64,000 nt of DNA from Aulostomus chinensis. Taxonomy: Eukaryota > Chordata > Actinopteri > Syngnathiformes > Aulostomidae. The notes beneath the pieces are model-generated. The model saw nothing but the letters and a program-made list of their open reading frames with translations. It did not search any database and was not told the DNA's origin. Positions 9,590 through 22,599 of the stretch are shown here, piece by piece. The position numbers were made by a program, and so were the translations under genes. Every line of letters begins with the position of its first letter. Position 1 is the first letter of the stretch. Location of the stretch: the NCBI GenBank assembly GCA_037954235.1, contig JBBMOA010000001.1, forward strand, positions 4,110,501 to 4,174,500. Direction: 5' to 3'.

Positions 9590-12500
9590 AGTTTCACTCC
9601 ATTACTGTTAGCATCATTTTGAGTTCATTAGCAATTCTTACTAAATCACTGTCGCATCATTTTGAGATCATTAGCAATTCTTCTGACATCACTGTCGCAT
9701 TATATTGAGGTTCGTAGCAACTCTTACTACATGACTGTCAGCATCACTTTGAGGTTATTCGAAACACTTACTACATTACTGTAAGCATCACTGACTTGAT
9801 TAGCAACTATCACTACATTACTATTAGCATCATTTTGATTTCATTAGCAATTCTTCCGACATCACTGTCGCAATATTTTGAGGTTCGTAGCAACTTTTAC
9901 TACATTACTGTCGCATTATTTTGAGGTTCGTAGCAACTCTTACTGCATGACTGTCAGCATCACTTTGAGGTTATTCGAAAGTTTCACTCCATTACTGTTA
10001 GCATCATCTTGAGTTCATTAGCAATTCTTCCGACATCACTGTCGCAATATTTTGAGGTTCGTAGCAACTTTTACTACATTACTGTCGAATTATTTTGAGG
10101 TCCGTAGCAACTCTTAGTACATGACTGTCAGCATCACTTTGAGGTTATTCGAAACACTTACTACATGACTGTCAGCATCACTGAGTTGATAAGCAACTAT
10201 CATTCCATTACTGTTAGCATCATTTTGAGTTCATTAGCAATTCTTACTACATCACTGTCGCATCATTTTGAGATCATTAGCAATTCTTCCGACATCACTG
10301 TCGCAATATTTTGAGGTTCGTAGCAACTCTTACTACATTATTGTTGCATTATTTTAAAGTTCGTAGCAACTCTTACTACATTACTGTCAGCATCACTTTG
10401 AGTTCATTAGCAACTATCACTACATTACTGTTGGCATCATTTTGAGTTTTTGAGCAATTCTAACGAAATCACTGAAGCATTAAATTGAGTTCATTAGCAA
10501 CTCTTACTAAATGACTGTCAGCATCACTTTGAGGTTGTTCGAAACTCTTACTACATTACTGTAAGCATCACTGAGTTTCTTAGCAACTATCACTCCATTA
10601 CTGTTAGCATCATCTTGAGTTCATTCGCAATTCTTCCGACATCACTGTCGCAATATTTTGAGGTTCTTAGCAACTTTTACAACATTACTGTTGCATTATT
10701 TTGACGTAAGTAGCAACACTTACTACATGACTGTCAGCATCACTTTGAGGTTATTCGAAACACTTACTACATTACTGTAAGCATCACTTTGAGGTTATTC
10801 GAAAGTTTCACTCCATTACTGTTAGCATCATCTTGAGTTCATTAGCAATTCTTCCGACATTACTGTCGCATTATTTTGAGGTAAGTAGCAACACTTACTA
10901 CATGACTGTCAGCATCACTTTGAGGTTATTCGAAAGTTTCACTCCATTACTGTTAGCATCATCTTGAGTTCATTAGCAATTCTTCCGACATCACTGTCGC
11001 AATATTTTGAGGTTCGTAGCTACTCTTGACATCACTGTACTCGACATCACTGTAGCATTAAATTGAGTTCATTAGCAACTCTTACTAAATGCTACGAAAT
11101 GCTACTAAAGTGTACTCGACAACTCGACATCACTGTAGCATTAAATTGAGTTCATTGGCAACTCTTACTAAATGACTGTCAGCATCACTTTGAGGTTGTT
11201 CAAAACTCTTACTACATTACTGTAAGCATCACTGAGTTTCTTAGCAACTATCACTACATTACTGTTAGCATCATCTTGAGTTCATTCGCAATTCTTTCGA
11301 CATCACTCTCGCAATATTTTGAGGTTCGTAGCAACTTTTACTACATTACTTTCGCATTATTTTGAGGTTTGTAGCAACACTTACTACATGACTGTCAGCA
11401 TCACTTTGAGGTTATTCGATAGTTTCACTCCATTACTGTTAGCATCATTTTGAGTTCATGAGCAATTCTTACTAAATCACTGTCGCATCATTTTGAGATC
11501 TTTAGCAATTCTTCTGACATCACTGTCGCATTGTTTTGAGGTTCGTAGCAACTCTTAGTACATCACTGTCAGCATCACTTTGAGGTTATTCGAAACGTTC
11601 ACTCCATTACTGTTAGCATCATTTTGAGTTCATTAGCAATTCTTACTACATCACTGTCGCATCATTTTGAGATCATTAGCAATTCTTCTGACATCACTGT
11701 CGCATTATATTGAGGTTCGTAGCAACTCTTACTACATGACTGTCAGCATCACTTTGAGGTTATTCGAAACACTTACTACATTACTGTAAGCATCACTGAC
11801 TTGATTAGCAACTATCACTACATTACTATTAGCATCATTTTGATTTCATTAGCAATTCTTCCGACATCACTGTCGCAATATTTTGAGGTTCGTAGCAACT
11901 TTTACTACATTACTGTCGCATTATTTTGAGGTTCGTAGCAACTCTTACTGCATGACTGTCAGCATCACTTTGAGGTTATTCGAAAGTTTCACTCCATTAC
12001 TGTTAGCATCATCTTGAGTTCATTAGCAATTCTTCCGACATCACTGTCGCAATATTTTGAGGTTCGTAGCAACTTTTACTACATTACTGTCGAATTATTT
12101 TGAGGTCCGTAGCAACTCTTAGTACATGACTGTCAGCATCACTTTGAGGTTATTCGAAACACTTACTACATGACTGTCAGCATCACTGAGTTGATAAGCA
12201 ACTATCATTCCATTACTGTTAGCATCATTTTGAGTTCATTAGCAATTCTTACTACATCACTGTCGCATCATTTTGAGATCATTAGCAATTCTTCCGACAT
12301 CACTGTCGCAATATTTTGAGGTTCGTAGCAACTCTTACTACATTATTGTTGCATTATTTTAAAGTTCGTAGCAACTCTTACTACATTACTGTCAGCATCA
12401 CTTTGAGTTCATTAGCAACTATCACTACATTACTGTTGGCATCATTTTGAGTTTTTGAGCAATTCTAACGAAATCACTGAAGCATTAAATTGAGTTCATT

Positions 12501-13598
12501 AGCAACTCTTACTAAATGACTGTCAGCATCACTTTGAGGTTGTTCGAAACTCTTACTACATTACTGTAAGCATCACTGAGTTTCTTAGCAACTATCACTC
12601 CATTACTGTTAGCATCATCTTGAGTTCATTAGCAATTCTTCCGACATCACTGTCGCAATATTTTGAGGTTCTTAGCAACTTTTACAACATTACTGTTGCA
12701 TTATTTTGACGTAAGTAGCAACACTTACTACATGACTGTCAGCATCACTTTGAGGTTATTCGAAACACTTACTACATTACTGTAAGCATCACTTTGAGGT
12801 TATTCGAAAGTTTCACTCCATTACTGTTAGCATCATCTTGAGTTCATTAGCAATTCTTCCGACATTACTGTCGCATTATTTTGAGGTAAGTAGCAACACT
12901 TACTACATGACTGTCAGCATCACTTTGAGGTTATTCGAAAGTTTCACTCCATTACTGTTAGCATCATCTTGAGTTCATTAGCAATTCTTCCGACATCACT
13001 GTCGCAATATTTTGAGGTTCGTAGCTACTCTTGACATCACTGTACTCGACATCACTGTAGCATTAAATTGAGTTCATTAGCAACTCTTACTAAATGCTAC
13101 GAAATGCTACTAAAGTGTACTCGACAACTCGACATCACTGTAGCATTAAATTGAGTTCATTGGCAACTCTTACTAAATGACTGTCAGCATCACTTTGAGG
13201 TTGTTCAAAACTCTTACTACATTACTGTAAGCATCACTGAGTTTCTTAGCAACTATCACTACATTACTGTTAGCATCATCTTGAGTTCATTCGCAATTCT
13301 TTCGACATCACTCTCGCAATATTTTGAGGTTCGTAGCAACTTTTACTACATTACTTTCGCATTATTTTGAGGTTTGTAGCAACACTTACTACATGACTGT
13401 CAGCATCACTTTGAGGTTATTCGATAGTTTCACTCCATTACTGTTAGCATCATTTTGAGTTCATGAGCAATTCTTACTAAATCACTGTCGCATCATTTTG
13501 AGATCTTTAGCAATTCTTCTGACATCACTGTCGCATTATTTTGAGGTTCGTAGCAACTCTTAGTACATCACTGTCAGCATCACTTTGAGATATTCGAA
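9590..13598 (+). repeat. Tandem higher-order duplication, ~2005 bp period
   Basis: Copy 1 is about 9590-11594 and copy 2 about 11595-13598. Markers such as TATATTGAGG (9701 and 11706), GAGTTTTTGAGCAATTC (about 10442 and 12447) and GCTACGAAATGCTAC (11091 and 13096) are all offset by 2005 bp. Near-identity over the whole length contrasts with the divergence between neighbouring monomers, so this duplication is recent. Confidence 0.88.
11030..11150 (+). repeat. Scrambled satellite monomers
   Basis: The regular monomer phase breaks here. Short pieces such as CATCACTGTACTCGACATCA and AATGCTACGAAATGCTACT are repeated out of order before the normal register resumes. The same scramble is at 13035-13155 because it lies inside the 2005-bp duplication. 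Confidence 0.7.
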
Positions 13599-16500
13599 AC
13601 TTTCACTCCATTACTGTTAGCATCATTTTGAGTTCATTAGCAATTCTTACTACATCACTGTCAAATCATTTTGAGATCATTAGCAATTTTTCTTACGTCA
13701 CTGTCACATTATTTTGATGTTCGTAGCAACTCTTAGTACATGACTGTCAGCATCACTTTGAGGTTATTCGAAACGTTCACTCCATTACTGTTAGCATAAT
13801 TTTGAGTTCATTAGCAATTCTTACTAAATCACTGTCGCGTTATTTTGAGATCATTAGCAATTCTTCTGACATCACTGTCGCATTATATTGAGGTTCGTAG
13901 CAACTCTTACTACATGACTGTCAGCATCACTTTGAGGTTATTCGAAACACTAACTACATTACTGTAAGCATCACTGACTTGATTAGCAACTATCACTACA
14001 TTACTGTTAGCATCATTTTGAGTTCATTAGCAATTCTTCCGACATCACTGTCGCAATATTTTGAGGTTCGTAGCAACTTTTACTACATTACTGTCGCATT
14101 ATTTTGAGGTTCGTAGCAACTCTTACTGCATGACTGTCAGCATCACTTTGAGGTTATTCGAAACACTTACTACATTACTGTTAGCATCACTGAGTTGATT
14201 AGCAACTCTTACTACATGACTGTTAGCATCATTTTGAGTTCATGAGCAATTCTTCCGACATCACTGTCGCAATATTTTGAGGTTCGTAGCAACTTTTACT
14301 ACGTTACTTTCGCATTATTTTGAGGTTCGTAGCAACTCTTACTGCATGACTGTCAGCATCACTTTGAGGTTATTCGAAACACTTACTACATTACTGTTAG
14401 CATCACTGAGTTGATTAGCAACTCTTACTACATGACTGTTAGCGTCATTTTGAGTTCATGAGCAATTCTTCCGACATCACTGTCGCAATATTTTGAGGTT
14501 CGTAGCAACTTTTACTACGTTACTTTCGCATTATTTTGAGGTTCGTAGCAACTCTTACTACATGACTGTCAGCATCACTTTGAGGTTGTTCGAAACACTT
14601 ACTACATTACTGTAAGCATCACTTTGAGGTTATTCGAAAGTTTCACTCCATTACTGTTAGCATCATCTTGAGTTCATAGGCAATTCTTCCGACATCACTG
14701 TCGCAATATTTTGAGGTTCGTAGCAACTTTTACTACATTACTGTCGCATTATTTTGAGGTTCGTAGCAACTCTTACTACATGACTGAAAGCATCACTTTG
14801 AGGTTATTCGAAAGTTTCATTCCATTACTGTTAGCATCATCTTGAGTTCATTAGCAATTCTTCCGACATTACTGTCGCATTATTTTGAGGTAAGTAGCAA
14901 CATGTACAACATGACTGTCAGCATCACTTTGAGGTTATTCGAAAGTTTCACTCCATTACTGTTAGCATCATCTTGAGTTCATTAGCAATTCTTCCGACAT
15001 TACTGTCGCATCACTTTGAGGTTATTCGAAACACTTACTACATTACTGTAAGCATCACTGAGTTGATTAGCAACTATCACTACGTTACTGTTTGCATCAT
15101 TTTGAGTTCAATAGCAATTCTTCCGAAATCACTGTCGCATCATTTTGAGATCATTAGCAATTCTTACTACATCACTGTTGCATTATTTTGAGGTCTGTAG
15201 CAACTCTTACTACATGACTGTCAGCATCACTTTGAGGTTATTCGAACCTTTCATTCCATTAATCTAAGCATCATTTTGAGTTCATTAGCAATTCTGACTA
15301 AATCACTGTCGCATCATTTTGATATCATGAGCAATTCTTCTGACATCACTGTCGCATTATTTTGAGGTCCGTAGCAACTCTTACTACATGACTGTCAGCA
15401 TCACTTTGAGGTTGTTCGAAACACTTACTACATTACTGGAAGCATCACTGAGTTGATTCGCAACTATCACTACATTACTGTTAGCATCATTTTGAGTTTT
15501 TGAGCAATTCTAACGAAATCACTGTAGCATTAAATTGAGTTCATTAGCAACTCTTACTAAATGACTGTCAGCATCACTTTGAGGTTATTCGAAAGTTTCA
15601 CTCCATTACTGTTAGCATCATCTTGAGTTCATTAGCAATTCTTCCGACATTACTGTCGCATTATTTTGAGGTAAGTAGCAACACTTACTACATGACTGTC
15701 AGCATCACGTTGAGGTTATTCGGAAGTTTCACTCCATTACTGTTAGCATCATCTTGAGTTCATTAGCAATTCTTCCGACATCACTGTCTCAATATTTTGA
15801 GGTTCGAAGCAACTTTTACTACATTACTGTCGCATTATTTTGAGTTTCGTAGCAACTCTTACTACATGACTGTCAGCATCACTTTGAGGTTATTCGAAAC
15901 ACTTACTACATTACTGTAAGCATCACTGAGTTGATTAGCAACTCTTACTACATGACTGTTAGCATCATTTTGAGTTCATTAGCAATTCTTCCGACATCAC
16001 TGTCGCAATATTTTGAGGTTCGTAGCAACTTTTACTACGTTACTTTCGCATTATTTTGAGGTTCGTAGCAACTCTTACTACATGACTGTCAGCATCACTT
16101 TGAGGTTATTCGAATGTTTCACTCCATTACTGTTAGCATCATCTTGAGTTCATTAGCAATTCTTCCGACATCACTGTCGCAATATTTTGAGGTTCGTAGC
16201 AACTTTTACTACATTACTGTCGCATTATTTTGAGGTCCGTAGCAACTCTTAGTACATGACTGTCAGCATCACTTTGAGGTTATTCGAAACGCTCACTCCA
16301 TTACTCTTAGCATCATTTTGAGTTCATTAGCAATTCTTACTAAATCACTGTCGCATCATTTTGATATCATTAGCAATTCTTCTGACATCACTGTCACATT
16401 ATTTTGAGGTTCGTAGCAACTCTTACTACATTATTGTTGCATCATTTTAAGGTTCGTAGCAACTCTTACTACATTACTGTCAGCATCACTTTGAGTTTAT

Positions 16501-19500
16501 TAGCAACTGTCACTACATTACTGTTAGCATCATTTTGAGTTCATGAGCAATTCTCACGACATCACTGTAGCATTGAATTGAGTTCATTAGCAACTCTTAC
16601 TAAATGACTGTTAGCATCACTTTGAGGTTGTTCGAAACTCTTACTACATTACTGTAAGCATCACTGAGTTTCTTAGCAACTATCACTACATTACTGTTAG
16701 CATCATCTTGAGTTCATTAGCAATTCTTCCGACATCACTGTTGCAATATTTTGAGGTTCGTAGCAACTTTTACTACATTACTGTCGCATTATTTTGAGGT
16801 TCGTAGCAACACTTACTACATGACTGTCAGCATCACTTTGAGGTTATTCGAAAGTTTCACTCCATTACTGTTAGCATCATCTTGAGTTCATTAGCAATTC
16901 TTCCGACATCACTGTCGCAATATTTTGAGGTTCGGAGCAACTTTTACTACATTACTGTCGCATTATTTTGAGGTTCGTAGCAACTCTTACTACATGACTG
17001 TCAGCATCACTTTGAGGTTATTCGAAACACTTACTACATGACTGTCAGCATCACTGAGTTGATGAGCAACTATCACTCCATTACTGTTAGCATCATTTTG
17101 AGTTCATTAGCAATTCTTACTTCATCACTGTCGCATCATTTTGAGATCATTAGCAATTCTTCCGACATCACTGTCGCAATATTTTGAGGTTCGTCGCAAC
17201 TCTTACTACATTATTGTTGCATTATTTTAAAGTTCGTAGCATCTCTTACTACATTACTGTCAGCATCACTTTGAGTTTATTAGCAACTATCACTACATTA
17301 CTGTTGGCATCATTTTGAGTTTTTGAGCAATTCTAACGAAATCACTGTAGCATTAAAATGAGTTCATTAGCAACTCTTACTAAATGACTGTCAGCATCAC
17401 TTTGAGGTTGTTCGAAAGTCTTACTACATTACTGTAAGCATCACTGAGTTCCTTAGCAACTATCACTACATTACTGTTAGCATCATCTTGAGTTCATTAG
17501 CAATTCTTCCGACATCACTGTCGCAATATTTTGAGGTTCGTAGCAAGTTTTACTACATTACTGTCCCATCACTTTGAGGTTCATCGCAACACTCACTACA
17601 TGACTGTCAGCATCACTTTGAGGTTATTCGAAAGTTTCACTCCATTACAGTTAGCATCATTTTGAGTTCCTTAGCAATTCTTACTACATCACTGTCGCAT
17701 CATTTTGAGATCATTAGCAATTCTTCTGACATTACTGTCGCATTATTTTGAAGTTCGTAGCAACTCTTACTACATTACTGTTGCATTATTTAAAGATTCG
17801 GAGCAACACTTACTACATTTCTGTCAGCATCACTTTGAGTTTATTAGCAATTCTTAAGACATCACTGTCGCATTATTTTGAGGTTAGTAGCAACTCTTAC
17901 TACATTACTGTAAGCATCACTTCGACGTTCTTCGAAACTCTTACTACATTACTGTAAGCATCACTGAGTTAATTAGCAACTATCACTACATTACTGTTAG
18001 CATCTTTTTGAGTTCATTAGCAATTCTTACGACATCACTGTCCCATCAGTTTTAGATAATTACCAATTCTTCTAACATCACTGTCGCATTATTTTGAGGT
18101 TAGAAGCAACTCTTTCTACTTTACTGTTGCATTATTTTGAGGTTCGTGGCAACTCTTACTACATTACCTAAGCATCACTGAGTTTATGAGCAACTATCAC
18201 TACATTACTGTTAGCATCATTTTGAGTTCATTAGCAATTCTTACGACATCACTGTCCCATCAATTTGAGATCATTTCCAATTCTTCTGACATCAGTGTAG
18301 CATTATTTTGAGGTTAGAAGCAACTCTTACGAGATGACTGTCAGAATCACTTTGACGTTGTTCGAAACACTTACTACATTACTGTCAGCATCACTTTGAG
18401 TTCATTAGCAACTCTTACTACATGACTGTCAGCATCACTTTGAGGTTGTTCCAAACACTTACTACATTACTGACAGCATCACTGAGTTTATTAGCAACTA
18501 TCACTATGTCACTGTTAGCATCGTTTTGAGTTCATTAGCAATTCTTCTGACATCACTGTCGCAATATTTTGAGGTTCGTAGCAACTTTTACTACATTACT
18601 GTCGCATTATTTTGAGGTTTGTAGCAACTCTTACTATATGACTGTCAGCATCACTTTGAGGTTATTCGAAACTATCACTCCATTACTGTTAGCATCATTT
18701 TGAGTTCATTAGCAATTCTTACTACATCACTGTCGCATCATTTTGAGATCATTAGCAATTCACTGAGTTGATTAGCAACTATCACTACATTACTGTTAGC
18801 ATCATTTTGAGTTCATTAGCAATTCTTCCGACATGACTCGCAATATTTTGAGGCTCGTAGCAACTCTCACTACATCACTGTAACATCATTTCTTAGGTAA
18901 GTAGCAACTCTCACTACATCACTGGAGCATCATTTCTTAGGTAAGTAGCAACTCTCACCACATCACTGTAGCATCATTTCTTAGGTATGTAGCAACTCTC
19001 ATTACATCACTTTCGCCTGATTTTGAAATTACGATCAACTCTCACCACATCACTGTCAGCTTCATTTTGAGATTCGTATCAACTCTCACTACATCGCATC
19101 ATTTTGACATTTGTAGCAACTCTCATTTCATCACTGTAACATCATTTCTTAGGTTAGTAGCAACTCCCATGACATCACTGTCGCATCATTTTGAGGTTTG
19201 TCGCAACTCTCACTACATTACTGGAAGCATCAGTTTGAGCATCGTAGCAACTATGCCTACATCACTGTAGCATCATTTCTTCGGTTAGAAGCAACTCTCA
19301 TGACATCACTTTAGCATGATTTCTAAATTACTATCAACTCTCACCACAACACTGTCAGCATAATTTCTTAGGTTAGTAGCAACTGTCATAACATCACTGT
19401 AGCATCATTTTGAGGACCGTAGCAACTCTCGTTACATCACTGTCAGCATCATTTTGAGATTAGTATCAACTCTCACTACATCACTGTCACCTCATTTTGA

Positions 19501-22500
19501 GGAAAGAAGCAACTCTCACCACATCACTGTAGCATCATTTTGAGATTCGGAGCAACTCTCATTACATCACTGTAGCATAATTTTGAGGATAGTCGCAACT
19601 CTCACCACATCACTGTAGCATTATTGTACATTACTGTTAGCATCATCTTGAGTTCATTAGCAATTCTTACGACATCACTCTCCCATCAGTTGGAGATCAT
19701 TCCCAATTCTTCTGACATCACTGTAGCATTATTTTGAGGTTAGAAGCAACTCTTACTGCATGACTGTCAGAATCACTTTGAGGTTGTTCGAAACACTGAC
19801 TACATTACTGTCAGCATCACTTTGAGTTCATTGGCAACTCTTACTACATTACTGTTAGCATCATTTTGAGTTCATTAGCAATTCTTACGACATCACTGTC
19901 CCATCAGTTTGAGATCATTACCAATTCTTCTGACATCACTGTCGCATTATTTTGAGGTTCATAGCAACTCTTACTACATTATTGTTGCATTATTTAAAGG
20001 TTAGTAGCAACTCTTACTACATGACTGTCAGCATCACTTTGAGGTTATTCGAAACTATCACTCCATTACTGTTATTATCATTTTGAGTTCATTAGCAATT
20101 CTTACTACATCACTGTCGCATCATTTTGAGATCATTAGCAATTCACTGAGTTGATTATCAACTATCACTACATTACTGTTAGCATCATTTTGAGTTCATT
20201 AGCAATTCTTCCGACATCACTCGCAATATTTTGAGGTTCGTAGCAACTCTCACTACATCACTGTAACATCATTTCTTAGGTAAGTAGCAACTCTCACTAC
20301 ATCACTGTAGCATCATTTCTTAGGTAAGTAGCAACTCTCACCACATCACTGTAGCATCATTTCTTAGGTATGTCGCAACTCTCATTACATCACTTTGGCG
20401 TGATTTTGAATTCTTAGCAATTCTTCTCACATCACTGTCGCATTATTTTTAGGTTCGTAGCAACTCTTACTACATTACTGTTGCATTATTTAAAGGTTCA
20501 TAGCAACTCGTACTACATTACTGTCAGCATCACTTTGAGTTTATTAGCAAATATCAATACATTACTAAGGTTCATAGCAACTCTTACTACATTACTGTCA
20601 GCATCACTTTGAGTTTATTAGCAAATATCAATACATTACTGTTAGCATTATTTTGAGTTTTTTAGCAATTCTTCAGACATCACTGTAGCATTAAATTGAG
20701 GTTGGTAGCAACTCTTACTACATGACTGTCAGGATCACTTTGAAGTTGTTCAAAACACTTACTACATGACTGTCAGCTTCACTTTGAGGTTCTTCGAAAC
20801 TCTTACTACATTACTGTAAGCATCACTGAGTTTATGAACAACTATCACTACATTACTGTTAGCATCATTTTGAGTTCATTCGCAATTCTTACGACATCAC
20901 TGTCCCATCAGTTTGAGATCATTACCAATTCTTCTGACATCACTGTCGCATTATTTTGAGGTTAGAAGCAACTCTTACTACTTTACTGTTGCATTATTTT
21001 AAGGTTTGTAGCAACCATTACTACATTACTGTAAGCATCACTGAGTTTATGAGCAACTATCACCACATGACTGTCAGCATCACTTTTAGGTTGTTCTAAA
21101 CACTTACTACATTACTGTTAGCATAATTTTGAGTTCATTAGCAATTCTTCCGACATCACTGTCGCAATCTTTTTAGGTTCGTGGCAACTCTTACTACATT
21201 ACTGTCGCATTATTTTGAGGTTCGTAGCAACACTTAATACATGACTGTCAGCATCATTTTTAGGTTATTCGAAACTTTCACTCCATTACTGTAAGCATCA
21301 TTTTGAGTTCATTAGCAATTCTTACTACATCCCTGTCGCATCATTTTGAGATCATGAGCAATTCTTCCGACATCACTGTCACAATATTCTGAGGTTCGTG
21401 GCAACTTTTACAACATTACTGTCGCATTATTTTGAGGTTCGTTGCAACACTTACTACATGACTGTCAGCATCAGTTTGAGGTTATTCGAAACGTTCACTC
21501 CATTAATGTTAGCATCATTTTGAGTTCATTAGCAATTCTTACTAAATCACTGTCGCATCATCTTGAGATCTATAGCAATTCTTCTGACATCACTGTGGCA
21601 TTATTTTGAGGTTCGTAGAAACTCTTCCTACATGACTGTCAGCATCACTTTGAGGTTATTCGAAACATTTACTAAATTACTTTCAGCATCACTGAGTTGA
21701 TTAGCAACTATCACTACATTCCTGTTAGCATCATTTTGAGTTCATTAGAAATTCTTCCGACATCACTTTCACATTAGTTTGAGGTTCGTAGCAACTCTTA
21801 CTACATTACTAGTGCATTATTTAAAGGTTCGTAGCAACTCTTACTACATTACTGTCAGCATCACTTTGAGTTTATTAGCAAATATCACTACATTACTGTT
21901 AGCATCTTTTTGAGTTTATTAGCAATTCTTAAGACATCACTGTAGCAACTATCACTACATTACTGTTAGCATCATTTTGAGTTCATTAGCAATTCTTATG
22001 ACATCACTGTCCCATCAGTTTGAGATCATTACCAATTCTTCTGCGACACTGTCGCATTTTTTTGAGGTTCGAAGCAACTCCTACTACTTTACTGATGCAT
22101 TATTTTAAGGTTCGTAGCAGCCATTACTACATGACTGTCAGCATCACTTTGAGGTTATTCGAAACTTTCACTCCATTACTGTTAGCATCATTTCATGTTC
22201 ATGAGCAATTCTTACTACATCACTGTCGCAACATTTTGAGATCATTAGAAATTCTTCAGACATCACTGTCGCATTATTTTGATGTTCGTAGCAATTCTTA
22301 CTACATTACTGTTGCATTATTTAAAGGTTCGTAGCAACTCTTACTACATTACTGTCAGCATCACTTTGAGGTTATACGAAACTTTCACTCCATTACTTTT
22401 AGCATCATTTTGAGTTGAGGTTTTTTGAAACACTTACTACTTTACTGTTAGCATCACTTTGAGTTCATTAGCAACTATCACTACGTTACTTTTCGTATCG

Positions 22501-22599
22501 TTTTGAGTTCAATAGCAATTCTTACCACATGACTGTCAGCATCACTTTGAGGTTATTCAAAACTGTCACTCCATTACTCTTAGCATCATTTTGAGTTCA

